Source: Firmicutes bacterium AM41-11 (GTDB taxonomy: Bacteria; Bacillota_I; Bacilli_A; Erysipelotrichales; Erysipelotrichaceae). From it: 64,000 bases of DNA. Below, one piece after another: positions 8,247-16,308 of the stretch. A program made the position numbers and the translations under genes. Within the stretch, counting starts at the first letter, position 1; each line of letters begins with the position of its first letter. The DNA is taken from NCBI GenBank assembly GCA_003480165.1, contig QUIQ01000007.1:1-64000 (forward strand). Reading direction: 5' to 3'. Below the pieces are notes generated by a model that was not told where the DNA came from, ran no database searches, and saw only the letters and a program-made list of their open reading frames with translations.

Positions 8247-8594
8247 CTACTTCCTACAACTTAAAACAACTTTAAGTAATTCTTCTTCTAATATTAAATT
8301 CTGCGTAAATGGATTCACCGCAATCCGATCTGTATCCAAATGATCCAAGACCTCTAAAAATGGTTTTTTAGCCAGAAAAAACTTACGTTTATATTTTTCT
8401 GGAACCTGCGATTCATCAGTAAACACAGGAAAATACGTAATTGAATCCTTTACTAGAACATCGTGTTTTCTTTCAAGTTTTTCGATAAACATCGGCACAT
8501 AAACATCTTCTTGTACTAAACAAACCACAACTTCTACCAATTGTTCTTTGGAAGGATGTTTAGCCATTTTTTCTACTTCATTCGTTAAACTCAT
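8247..8594 (-). CDS. SseB-like domain protein
   Basis: About 115 residues, with the SseB N-terminal domain pattern: an acidic strand, the segment TYFPVFTDESQVP, a Leu-rich helix and DRIAVNPFTQNLILEEELL, where Asn-Pro is typical. SseB-type domains occur in many bacterial proteins of unclear function. The open frame extends seven codons further, but at 8594 the ATG lies six bases after an extended -10 (TGT then TACTAT), and a terminator occupies 8620-8653, so I choose 8594. It appears leaderless. It is followed by the TPR gene. Confidence 0.6.
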   Translation of the reverse strand: MSLTNEVEKMAKHPSKEQLVEVVVCLVQEDVYVPMFIEKLERKHDVLVKDSITYFPVFTDESQVPEKYKRKFFLAKKPFLEVLDHLDTDRIAVNPFTQNLILEEELLKVVLSCRK

Positions 8595-8600
8595 ACCTAT

Positions 8601-8609
8601 ATAGTAACA
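8601..8609 (-). promoter_or_regulatory. Extended -10 promoter giving a probably leaderless SseB-like mRNA
   Basis: TGT plus TACTAT, then ATAGGT, then ATG. Only about 25 bases separate the upstream terminator from the start codon, so the promoter has to be here. Confidence 0.55.
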
Positions 8610-8619
8610 GACCATGGAA

Positions 8620-8653
8620 CAAAAAAGAAGAAATCTGCGTCCAGACTTCTTCT
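8620..8653 (-). terminator. Terminator of the exoA / zinc-ribbon / HAD operon
   Basis: Twelve-position minus-strand stem (AGAAGAAGTCTG / CAGATTTCTTCT, one G-U pair) with a 4-base loop and six U residues. Confidence 0.88.
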
Positions 8654-8712
8654 ACATGGCATCCAGCTATAGGGATTTTTTGAAGTTTTATACAATTAGA
8701 TGCCGATTTGCA

Positions 8713-9450
8713 TTATAACATAGCCTTTTTTACTTGTCTTGAGATTTTATGTTTCTTTGCGGCCTCACCAGCATCCAAATGTTCCAATAAGTCAATCAAT
8801 TCTGCTTCCGAATACACAACATAATCACTAGCAGGACCTTCTTTTCCCTTATGGCGATTCAAATGAATCGTTCGAAAGCCTAATTGTTTCGCACCTTCCA
8901 TGTCATTAATATAATTATCACCAATATAAAACCATTCCGTTGGATTGGTATGCATGCGTCGACAAATTTCTTCATAGGCTTTTTTATCCAGCTTCGAATA
9001 GCCAATTTGATCACTTGTGAATACTTTATTTTCATCAAAGTAATCAAAAAGCTGTAAATTCGCAAATTTCATTCTTTGCCGCGTATCATCGCCATTAGAA
9101 AAGACAGCTAATTCTGCATTGGTATGCGCAAAATAGTCCCGATAGATCTGACTCAAAGAAATCTTCTGTAAATAATGCACATACGCCTCTTGAAAATCCG
9201 CCGCTTGTTCCAAACTAAAGGGAATCTCATATGCCGCAAAAGCCCGATACGCGCGAAGGATTCCATGATCTTCTACCGTAATAATTCCTCGAGCCATCAC
9301 ATCATAAATCGATTCTCCAATCGCCGTATAATCTTTATAAAATTGATCCATATCCATAATGGGTGCATCCGGAACAACTTCCTGCATAGCCATCAAAAAC
9401 GGCCATTCTTGATCATATAAAGTATCATCACAATCAAAACAATATTTCAT
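8713..9450 (-). CDS. HAD-superfamily hydrolase
   Basis: A 245-residue phosphatase-type protein. Motif I is FDCDDTLYD near the N terminus, with the nucleophile and acid Asp residues; motif II is AVFSNGDD; motif III lysine is in KLDKKAYEEI; and motif IV is WFYIGDNYINDMEGAKQLG. A helical cap lies between motifs I and II, as in subfamily I HAD phosphatases. I start at 9450; the longer open frame upstream is only read-through of the zinc-ribbon gene in another frame. Substrate unknown. It is the last gene of the exoA unit. Confidence 0.85.
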   Translation of the reverse strand: MKYCFDCDDTLYDQEWPFLMAMQEVVPDAPIMDMDQFYKDYTAIGESIYDVMARGIITVEDHGILRAYRAFAAYEIPFSLEQAADFQEAYVHYLQKISLSQIYRDYFAHTNAELAVFSNGDDTRQRMKFANLQLFDYFDENKVFTSDQIGYSKLDKKAYEEICRRMHTNPTEWFYIGDNYINDMEGAKQLGFRTIHLNRHKGKEGPASDYVVYSEAELIDLLEHLDAGEAAKKHKISRQVKKAML

Positions 9451-9470
9451 TTCTACTTTCCATCCACCTA

Positions 9471-9806
9471 CTACATTCTTTCTTTTACTTCCTTGCCACA
9501 ATGTGGACAGTATTGATAAGAAGCATCTATCTCCGCCAAACAATACGGACAATATTTTTTCCTGTCTCCCGATTTCAACAAATGAAGCTTTTCCAAGGAA
9601 GCATCTTCCGCTTCGTACAAAGAGCCACAATCTTCCATCTTCACCAAATATCGTTTGTTCCATTTGAATACCGGAATAAAGAACAAAATCAAAACCTGGT
9701 ACGTTAAATAGATATGCGCTCGCTCTTTTTTCTGACAATGACTGCATTCCAACCACTGTATTCCCAAATCTTCTTGTCGATTGGTCAGGGCAATAAAGAA
9801 AAACAT
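9471..9806 (-). CDS. Zinc-ribbon protein
   Basis: A 111-residue protein with two metal-binding parts. An N-terminal CSHC pair (residues 21-24) is next to a hydrophobic stretch, LTYQVLILFFIPVFKW, that could be a membrane segment. A C-terminal ribbon, CPYC then CPHCGKEVK, follows. This layout resembles small 'zinc ribbon domain' membrane-associated proteins of Firmicutes with no known role. Its ATG is one base after the exoA stop, so the two are co-transcribed. Confidence 0.7.
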   Translation of the reverse strand: MFFFIALTNRQEDLGIQWLECSHCQKKERAHIYLTYQVLILFFIPVFKWNKRYLVKMEDCGSLYEAEDASLEKLHLLKSGDRKKYCPYCLAEIDASYQYCPHCGKEVKERM

Positions 9807-9807
9807 C

Positions 9808-10554
9808 TTAGTTCAAATCCAATTCTATCGGGCAATGGTCACTGCCATACACATCAGTTAAAATTTTTGAATCTTCTACCCGATCCCATAAGGCCTTTGA
9901 AACTAACCAGTAATCAATTCTCCAACCTGCATTTCTTTCTCTGGCCTTGGTACGATAACTCCACCAGGAATATTCTTCTTTTTCCGGATACAAAGTTCGA
10001 TAGCTATCCATGTAGTACTTTAGTAGATTGGCTTTAAAACTCTCTCTTTCTTGATCCGAAAAACCTGGATTATTATGGTTGGCATCAGGATTCTTTAAAT
10101 CGATTTCTTCATTCGCTACATTTAAATCGCCACAAATAACTACCGGTTTATCTAAGGAAGTCACATAAGCACTAAAGGCTTGATCCCATGCCAAACGATA
10201 ATCAATACGCTTTAAATTTGGTTGTGCATTTGGGGTATAGACCGTCACAAGATAAAAGTCTTCGTATTCAATTGTGATAACACGACCTTCTTTGTCGTGT
10301 TCTTCCTTTCCAATTCCATAATGGATCGATAAGGGTTCTTTTTTACACAGAATCATCGTTCCACTATATCCTTTCTTTTCTGCACTATTGATATATTGAT
10401 ACGGATAAATCTCACAATCAATTTCAATTTGTTCCGGTTGTGCTTTGGTTTCTTGAATACAGAACACATCCGCATCCAAGGCATATAAGATCTCAATAAA
10501 GTCTTTTTTTAATACAGCACGAATGCCATTCACATTCCATGAAATACACTTCAT
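9808..10554 (-). CDS. exoA: Exodeoxyribonuclease III / AP endonuclease
   Basis: Cleaves DNA 5' of abasic sites and degrades 3' ends in base excision repair. The 248-residue protein shows the exonuclease III fold signatures in order: ISWNVNGIRA, DVFCIQETKAQ with the catalytic Glu, GYSGTMIL, VTVYTPNA, ICGDLNVANEEID, RIDYWLVSK and the C-terminal GSDHCPIELDL with the catalytic His. First gene of a three-gene unit with the zinc-ribbon and HAD genes. Confidence 0.97.
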   Translation of the reverse strand: MKCISWNVNGIRAVLKKDFIEILYALDADVFCIQETKAQPEQIEIDCEIYPYQYINSAEKKGYSGTMILCKKEPLSIHYGIGKEEHDKEGRVITIEYEDFYLVTVYTPNAQPNLKRIDYRLAWDQAFSAYVTSLDKPVVICGDLNVANEEIDLKNPDANHNNPGFSDQERESFKANLLKYYMDSYRTLYPEKEEYSWWSYRTKARERNAGWRIDYWLVSKALWDRVEDSKILTDVYGSDHCPIELDLN

Positions 10555-10594
10555 ATTCTTTCCTCATTTCTTTTCTATTCTACCGCAATTCACA

Positions 10595-10619
10595 CAAAAA
10601 AAGCAGCCATAAGCTGCTT
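10595..10619 (-). terminator. Terminator of degV
   Basis: Minus-strand stem AAGCAGC / GCTGCTT followed by seven U residues. It lies about 110 bases past the degV stop. Confidence 0.88.
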
Positions 10620-10677
10620 GGATTGACACAATTTATCATAGGAACATAGAGGGAAATTTATTGGAAATACGTCAATC
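10620..10677. repeat. Inverted repeat in the degV 3' untranslated region
   Basis: GGATTGAC (10620-10627) and GTCAATCC (10670-10677) could close a 58-base structure. A second hairpin, CAAGAA / TTCTTG, lies beside it at 10681-10696. They sit between the degV stop and its terminator. No convincing ORF is present. Confidence 0.4.
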
Positions 10678-10727
10678 CACCAAGAATCTCTTCTTGATAT
10701 ACATAAAATACATTCCCCGGTTTAACT

Positions 10728-11585
10728 CTACTTTAACTTTTTAATATATTGAATTCCAATTGACTGCATACCCGTATGACAATTGATAACTGGACACAAA
10801 TCATTACGATCAATTTGCATGCCGGGATATTTTTCGAGCAATAATTTCTCGACATAATCCGCATTCTTCTTCGCTCTTGAATCCATCAAGACAATCAGAT
10901 AATCCTCCGCATTAACATTTGGATCTTCTCCGATGACTTCTACAGCTCGTTTTAAGGCTTTTTTCATCGTGTGCACTTTTTCAAATACATCCACTTTTCC
11001 TGCCGTATCTTTGGACACCTTTAAAATCGGTTTGATTCTCAACATACCCGCAAGCTTTGCAGCCATTGGCGTTAATCGACCACCTTTTGCCAAATGATCC
11101 AAGTCTTCGACAATCAAATAACCACAAGAAGCATCGACACTTTCCTGTAAACGACTGATGATCTGTTCAGGATCCATGCCTTCATCAACCATTTGTTTGG
11201 CATAGATGGCCATATATTTTTCCATACCCAAAGTTGAACAAATATCCAAGGTATGCATAGAAAGATTATGTTGCTGCCCAAATAACATCACTTTCTCATT
11301 GGTCGAAGATAAACCCTTAGATAAAGTAATCAAAAGAACATCCGTAATACCTTCTTTCTCATACTCGCTAAATAAATCATCTACCATTCCCATTGGAGGT
11401 AAACTCGTTTGGGGAAAAGCCCCTTTTTCCATTTGATCATATAAATACGATGTACTCAGATTCATTCCATCTAAATACGTTTGTTCATCTATCGTTACCT
11501 GCAAAGGCAAATAATCAATCCCCAGCGCATTGGCTTCTAAGCGGGTCATTAAAGCTCCACTATCTGTTACTACTTTTACTTTCAT
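10728..11585 (-). CDS. DegV-family fatty-acid-binding protein
   Basis: A 285-residue DegV protein. Members (FakB in Staphylococcus) hold a fatty acid for phosphorylation by FakA. Seen: the N-terminal VVTDSGA, the TSLPPMG segment (about residues 60-66), the ITLSKGLSST loop that contacts the carboxylate, and the C-terminal CHTGMQSIGIQY. The cognate kinase is not in the window. It is transcribed away from a TetR gene, with a shared 130-base promoter region carrying an inverted repeat, so regulation by that TetR is likely. Confidence 0.9.
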   Translation of the reverse strand: MKVKVVTDSGALMTRLEANALGIDYLPLQVTIDEQTYLDGMNLSTSYLYDQMEKGAFPQTSLPPMGMVDDLFSEYEKEGITDVLLITLSKGLSSTNEKVMLFGQQHNLSMHTLDICSTLGMEKYMAIYAKQMVDEGMDPEQIISRLQESVDASCGYLIVEDLDHLAKGGRLTPMAAKLAGMLRIKPILKVSKDTAGKVDVFEKVHTMKKALKRAVEVIGEDPNVNAEDYLIVLMDSRAKKNADYVEKLLLEKYPGMQIDRNDLCPVINCHTGMQSIGIQYIKKLK

Positions 11586-11653
11586 AATCTATTCTCCTTG
11601 TTTGGACAATTATTGCTTTTTCCTCACATGGGTATTATCATTACTTCATTACA

Positions 11654-11691
11654 ATTATTCAATGGGCAATTCTTTATACTTGTTGAATAAT
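11654..11691. promoter_or_regulatory. Candidate TetR operator in the degV / tetR divergent region
   Basis: Perfect inverted repeat ATTATTCAA (11654-11662) and TTGAATAAT (11683-11691) with a 20-base spacer. It covers the probable promoter of the TetR gene just before its AGGAG site. Confidence 0.45.
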
Positions 11692-11717
11692 CCACAATTT
11701 AGGAGAATTTGTTGCAT

Positions 11718-12284
11718 ATGGACCGTCGCATCACAAAAACCAAAGAAGCCATTCAAAACGCTTTCTTTCAATTGATTGAAGAAAATCAAACCACAAAAAT
11801 CACGATTACCAAAATTGCCAAAACGGCAAACATTGATCGAAAAACTTTCTATACCCACTATAATTCACCAACCAACATCATTGTCGAATTCTGTGAACAA
11901 AAGACCAAAGAATTCTTTGCCCACTTAGAAAAAGAAAACTTCTTTGATCAACCCCTTAATTCTCAAAATGTCTTTTCAGCTATCTATGAACTGTTAGAAA
12001 AAGATTTATCTTTGTATCAAAATTTTGCCAGTCATTCCGTCTACGATTCATTCTGGGAAAAATTCAAAGAAATCTGTGTCCAAAACGCCACAGAAGCCTA
12101 TGCCAAAAAATTAGATATCTCTCCTTTATCCCTCGATATCTATGTCAACTATGTCTTTTCAGGCGTAATTTCTGTCTATCGCCGTTACCTGCAAAAAGAC
12201 AACCCTTACAACTTGGAAGAAGTCAGTCAAATTCTAAATGATGTAACTTTCTATGGTCTAACCCCCATCTTAGAAAAAAAATAA
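11718..12284 (+). CDS. TetR/AcrR-family transcriptional regulator
   Basis: About 188 residues. The N-terminal helix-turn-helix is typical: TKEAIQNAFFQLIEE, then KITITKIAKTANIDRKTFY with YTHY at the end of the recognition helix. The C-terminal half is the helical ligand and dimer domain and ends with YVFSGVISVYRRYL, as in the TetR group of DhaS-like regulators. In-frame TTG codons at 11709 and 11712 are alternative starts; the ATG at 11718 is 12 bases after AGGAG, so TTG at 11712 is possible. Divergent from degV, which it may control. Confidence 0.85.
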   Translation: MDRRITKTKEAIQNAFFQLIEENQTTKITITKIAKTANIDRKTFYTHYNSPTNIIVEFCEQKTKEFFAHLEKENFFDQPLNSQNVFSAIYELLEKDLSLYQNFASHSVYDSFWEKFKEICVQNATEAYAKKLDISPLSLDIYVNYVFSGVISVYRRYLQKDNPYNLEEVSQILNDVTFYGLTPILEKK

Positions 12285-12302
12285 GATGACCGAAGTCATC
12301 TT
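12275..12302 (-). terminator. Hairpin terminator between the tetR and alarmone synthetase 2 genes
   Basis: Stem AAGATGAC / GTCATCTT with a UUCG loop on the minus strand, followed by a long U run. On the plus strand the T-run is missing, so it acts mainly on transcripts coming from alarmone synthetase 2. Confidence 0.75.
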
Positions 12303-12310
12303 GTGTGCAC

Positions 12311-12395
12311 GTTTACCAGTAAAAAAGATTAAGTAATAAGATTAGAGAGAAAGGGATTGCTGGTAAACTCATTTTCATCAAGTATTTACTTGATG
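12311..12395. repeat. Two further inverted repeats in the 144-base tetR / synthetase intergenic region
   Basis: GTTTACCAG (12311-12319) pairs with CTGGTAAAC (12360-12368). CATCAAGTA (12376-12384) pairs with TACTTGATG (12387-12395); the latter is followed on the plus strand by a T-rich stretch and could end tetR transcripts. No ORF is convincing here. Confidence 0.45.
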
Positions 12396-12428
12396 GTTTT
12401 ACTTTACTTTTCGTACTTTAAATAAAAC

Positions 12429-13097
12429 TTAAATTTCATTAAAATGTCCAATTTGATTTTTCATCTTCTGCATTTCCGTATCCGCGTCCATGACCGCCTG
12501 GGCACAATGTTGCAACTGCGCACTAATATGATCATATCCCGGAATTTCTTCAATGCCTTTTTTGTAACGAAGCTGGTGTTCTAACGTAGCCCAAAAATCC
12601 ATTCCATTGGTCCGAATCTGCAATTCCACCTTCATCGGTGTCTTCCCTTTTGAGAAAAAGACCGGAATCTCTACCACCATGTGATAACTGCGATAGCCAC
12701 TTGGTTTAGGATTCTTGATATAATCCTTCACCTTTAAGACCTTAATATCATCTTGTTGGGTAATCAAATCTACAATCCAGTAAATATCATCGACAAACGC
12801 ACAAACCACACGAATTCCAGCTACATCGTTTAAATACTTTTGGATGTTCTCAATAGAAAACTCCAAACCCATTCTTTGCAGCTTATCAAAAATACTTTGG
12901 GGTTTTTTGATTCGCGTTTTAATAAAGGAAATCGGATTTCGCTTATACTCTACCGAAAATTCATCATCTAATACTTCCAATTTCGTCTGTACTTCCCGAA
13001 TGGCACAACGATACTGCATAATCAAGTCTTGGAAATTCTTTGCGTTTTCAATAAACTCTGCTGGCGCAACATCTTTTGTCCATGATTTTTCATTCAT
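12429..13097 (-). CDS. Small alarmone synthetase, RelQ/YjbM type (copy 2)
   Basis: A second single-domain (p)ppGpp synthetase, 222 residues. Motifs are intact: RIKKPQSIFDKLQRM, DVAGIRVVCAF, KNPKPSGYRSYH, and VELQIRTNGMDFWATLEHQLRYKK. It parallels copy 1 (5.2 kb) along its length but is clearly diverged. The start at 13097 has GGCGGT upstream; the open frame continues 17 codons further into the purH terminator, which I discount. It is followed by a UUCG-loop terminator. Possibly the two copies respond to different stresses, as with YjbM and YwaC in Bacillus. Confidence 0.92.
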   Translation of the reverse strand: MNEKSWTKDVAPAEFIENAKNFQDLIMQYRCAIREVQTKLEVLDDEFSVEYKRNPISFIKTRIKKPQSIFDKLQRMGLEFSIENIQKYLNDVAGIRVVCAFVDDIYWIVDLITQQDDIKVLKVKDYIKNPKPSGYRSYHMVVEIPVFFSKGKTPMKVELQIRTNGMDFWATLEHQLRYKKGIEEIPGYDHISAQLQHCAQAVMDADTEMQKMKNQIGHFNEI

Positions 13098-13125
13098 ACT
13101 ACTTACCGCCTTTAGTACTATTCTA

Positions 13126-13156
13126 TAAGAAAAGACAGGGAAAACCAATCCCTGTC
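13126..13156 (-). terminator. Terminator of the purine operon
   Basis: Minus-strand stem GACAGGGA / TCCCTGTC with a U-rich tail, just after the purH stop. Confidence 0.88.
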
Positions 13157-13165
13157 TAAATTTCC

Positions 13166-14698
13166 TTAATGTTTAAAATGGCGAACACCCGTATAAACCA
13201 TCGCAATGTTATGTGCATTACACTCATCTACAGATTCTTGATCACGAATAGATCCACCAGGTTGAATGATAGCAGTTACGCCAGCTGCAGCGGCAGCTTC
13301 TACTGTATCCTTATAAGGGAAGAAGGCATCACTCGATAAAACCGATCCTTTCGATTTTTCTCCCGCTTGTTCAATCGCAATTTTTGCCGAACCTACTCGA
13401 TTCATCTGACCAGCTCCAACCCCAACAGTCATATTATCTTTAAAGAGAACAATCGCATTGGATTTTACATGTTTGACAACTTTCCAAGCCATCAATAATT
13501 GTTCCATTTCTTCATCCGTTGGTTTGCGGTTTGTTACGCAACGAACATCTTCTTTACTAATTTGTTTCTGATCTAATTCTTGCACAAGTAAGCCATCATT
13601 GACATTGGTATATTTGAAGATATCATGAACCTTTTGCGTTACATCCAAAGTCATCAAACGAATATTTTTCTTACGCGTTAAGATTTCCAAAGCCCCTTCT
13701 TCAAAACCTGGTGCAATAATAATCTCTAAGAAGATCTTCGATAATTTTTCTGCAGTAGATACATTTACGACATCATTAAAGGCAACAATACCACCAAAGA
13801 TAGAAACTGGATCCGCTTCAAAACACTTATCCCACGCTTCATCAATGGATGCACCAATCCCCACACCACATGGATTCATATGTTTTAAACCAATTGCAGC
13901 ATGTTGGCCTTCAAAATCTTTTAAGATTTCAATAGCGGCATTGCCATCTTGGATATTGTTGTAAGAAAGCTCTTTTCCATGAAGTTGTTTCGCATTAGCC
14001 AAAGAATATTGGGGCTGCATATTCTTATAGAAAGCCGCCTTTTGATGCGGATTTTCTCCATAACGTAAATCTTGTACCTTATCAAAGGTAATCGTCATCT
14101 TTTCTGGGAATTCTTCTCCCGTTTTCTTCGTTAAGTAATCGGCAATCATCGCATCATATTGAGCTGTAGTACGGAAGACTTTCGCTGCCAGTTTTTCTCG
14201 AGTTTCCAGTGTTGTATCACCATTCGCTTGGATTTCCTCTAAAACTCGTTCATAATCAGCAGGATCCGTTACAACTGTTACCGATTGGTAATTCTTAGAA
14301 GCACTTCGCAACATGGAAGGTCCGCCAATATCGATATTTTCAATAATCTCTTCATGGGAAACGCCATCCTTTTGTACCGTTTCTTTAAAAGGATATAAGT
14401 TCACAACAACCATATCAATACATTCGATACCCAACTCTTTAATCTGTCGCATATGATCAGGATTTGAACGCACCGACAACAAGCCTCCATGAACTTTTGG
14501 ATGCAACGTCTTTACCCGACCATCTAAGATTTCTGGAAAACCCGTCACTTCACTAATGCCAATCGGTTTTAAACCCGCTTGTTCCAAAGCCTTTTTCGTT
14601 CCTCCGGTAGAAATGATTTCATACCCATTTTCTACCAAACCTGATACAAATTCGACCAAACCACTCTTATCTGAAACACTTACCAATGCTCGCTTCAT
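13166..14698 (-). CDS. purH: Bifunctional AICAR transformylase / IMP cyclohydrolase
   Basis: Carries out the last two steps of IMP synthesis. The 510-residue protein starts with the cyclohydrolase (MGS-like) domain: ALVSVSDKSGL, EIISTGGTKKAL, TGFPEILDGRVKTLHP. The transformylase domain follows, with LRYGENPHQKAA, HGKELSYNN, KHMNPCGVG with the catalytic Lys-His, and FFPYKDTVEAAA. The C terminus VYTGVRHFKH is standard. Its ATG overlaps the purN stop (ATGA). Confidence 0.98.
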   Translation of the reverse strand: MKRALVSVSDKSGLVEFVSGLVENGYEIISTGGTKKALEQAGLKPIGISEVTGFPEILDGRVKTLHPKVHGGLLSVRSNPDHMRQIKELGIECIDMVVVNLYPFKETVQKDGVSHEEIIENIDIGGPSMLRSASKNYQSVTVVTDPADYERVLEEIQANGDTTLETREKLAAKVFRTTAQYDAMIADYLTKKTGEEFPEKMTITFDKVQDLRYGENPHQKAAFYKNMQPQYSLANAKQLHGKELSYNNIQDGNAAIEILKDFEGQHAAIGLKHMNPCGVGIGASIDEAWDKCFEADPVSIFGGIVAFNDVVNVSTAEKLSKIFLEIIIAPGFEEGALEILTRKKNIRLMTLDVTQKVHDIFKYTNVNDGLLVQELDQKQISKEDVRCVTNRKPTDEEMEQLLMAWKVVKHVKSNAIVLFKDNMTVGVGAGQMNRVGSAKIAIEQAGEKSKGSVLSSDAFFPYKDTVEAAAAAGVTAIIQPGGSIRDQESVDECNAHNIAMVYTGVRHFKH

Positions 14699-15282
14699 GC
14701 TTTTTTCTCCTCTTCTATCTTTTGCGCAACCGCTTTAATCACTTGCCAGAACAAATCATATTCCACCGCATGAACATGCGTTTCTAAATCCGCTAAAGTC
14801 CAATTTGGATCAATCGGAATCCGGCGTTGTTGGATAATCGGACCAGAATCCACCCCTTCATCCACATAATGAACTGTGACACCCGTTTGGCTGACTTTTG
14901 CCTCATAGGCATCTAAAATACTATGTGCACCAGGGAATTCTGGTAAATAAGCGGGATGTAAATTAATAATTCGCATCGGATACGCCTCCAACAAAACCTG
15001 ACCAATAAAGCGCATATACCCACTTAAGACAATCAATTCCACACCTTTTTCTTTGAGAATTCCTAAAATTTCTGTCTCATATTCCGCTTTATTCGCATAT
15101 TTTTTAGGATTCACAAAATAGGCAGAAACATGATGATTTTCAGCTCTTTTTAAGGCAAACGCATCTTGTTTATCCACAATTAAACAAGCACATTCACAAA
15201 GCAAAGAACCATCTTCGATATGCTCCATAATCGCTTCAAAATTGGTTCCTGATCCCGATGCAAAAATCGCAATCTTTGTCAT
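14695..15282 (-). CDS. purN: Phosphoribosylglycinamide formyltransferase
   Basis: Transfers a formyl group from 10-formyl-THF to GAR. The 195-residue protein has the phosphate loop FASGSGTNFEAI near the N terminus, LSGYMRFIG, the formyl-folate motif INLHPAYLPEFPGAHS with catalytic Asn-His, and TVHYVDEGVDSGPIIQQ with the catalytic Asp. It overlaps both purM and purH by four bases (ATGA junctions). Confidence 0.98.
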   Translation of the reverse strand: MTKIAIFASGSGTNFEAIMEHIEDGSLLCECACLIVDKQDAFALKRAENHHVSAYFVNPKKYANKAEYETEILGILKEKGVELIVLSGYMRFIGQVLLEAYPMRIINLHPAYLPEFPGAHSILDAYEAKVSQTGVTVHYVDEGVDSGPIIQQRRIPIDPNWTLADLETHVHAVEYDLFWQVIKAVAQKIEEEKKA

Positions 15283-16307
15283 TTTAAAACAACCTCTTTT
15301 GAATCTGTAACTTTTCCTACTACATACGATACTTCATTGATTTCTTTTAAAGCTGCTTGGACCCTTTCTACATCACTTGGATCAACAGCCATCACAAAAC
15401 CAAGTCCCATATTAAAGACATTGTACATTTCATGGTCCGTAATCTTGCCTTCTTTTTGAATCAAATCAAAAATCTTTGGTTTTGGGAAAGAAGCAAGCTC
15501 AATTTCCACACCCATGCCATCTTTTAACATTCTAGGGATATTCTCATAGAATCCTCCACCAGTAATATGGCTGCAAGCTTTTAAAGTAATACCTGCACGT
15601 TTAATTTGTTTCAATGCTTTAACATAGATTTTAGTTGGAGCTAATAAAGCTTTTCCTAAAGTTGTACCCAATTCCTCATAGTAAGTATCCAAAGATTCTT
15701 TTGTTATATCAAAGACACTGCGAACCAAAGAGAAACCATTGCTGTGAACACCAGTGGAAGGAAGGCCAATCAAAACATCACCTACGTTTAAATTTTGTCC
15801 GGTAATCATATCTTTTTTATCGCAAACCCCAACCGCAAATCCGGCTAAGTCGTATTCATCTTCTGGCATTAATCCAGGATGTTCCGCTGTTTCTCCACCA
15901 ATCAAGCTGGCTTCAGATTGTAGACAACCTTCCGCAACGCCTTTGACAATATCGGCAATCTTTTCCGGTTGGTTTTTACCACACGCAATATAATCTAAAA
16001 AGAACAGAGGTTCACCACCTGCACAGGCAATATCATTCACACACATTGCGACCGCATCAATGCCAATTGTATCGTGTTGGTCCATCACCATCGCAAGTTT
16101 TACCTTCGTACCACATCCATCAGTTCCCGATAAAAGTACAGGTTCTTCCATTTCTTTGATTTTTGCTAAAGAGAAAGCTCCAGAAAAACCACCTAAACCT
16201 CCAAGTACTTCTGGACGCATGGTCTTCTTTACATGTTCTTTCATCAATTCTACGGATCTGTAGCCAGCTTCCAGGCTTACACCCGCCTTCGCATATTTTT
16301 CTGCCAT
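15279..16307 (-). CDS. purM: Phosphoribosylformylglycinamidine cyclo-ligase (AIR synthetase)
   Basis: ATP-dependent closure of the imidazole ring, 342 residues. Seen: YAKAGVSLEAGY at the N terminus, GLGGFSG, LLSGTDGCGTKVKLA, the IGIDAVAMCVNDI segment, GGETAEHPG, and the C-terminal HITGGGFYENIPR and FNMGLGFVMAV. One base follows the purF stop. Confidence 0.98.
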   Translation of the reverse strand: MAEKYAKAGVSLEAGYRSVELMKEHVKKTMRPEVLGGLGGFSGAFSLAKIKEMEEPVLLSGTDGCGTKVKLAMVMDQHDTIGIDAVAMCVNDIACAGGEPLFFLDYIACGKNQPEKIADIVKGVAEGCLQSEASLIGGETAEHPGLMPEDEYDLAGFAVGVCDKKDMITGQNLNVGDVLIGLPSTGVHSNGFSLVRSVFDITKESLDTYYEELGTTLGKALLAPTKIYVKALKQIKRAGITLKACSHITGGGFYENIPRMLKDGMGVEIELASFPKPKIFDLIQKEGKITDHEMYNVFNMGLGFVMAVDPSDVERVQAALKEINEVSYVVGKVTDSKEVVLK

Positions 16308-16308
16308 C

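Noticed and set aside
9451..9756. Longer N terminus for the HAD hydrolase
   Set aside because: The extra 102 codons run over the zinc-ribbon gene in a different frame; HAD motif I is at the start of the shorter form, which also has a ribosome site.
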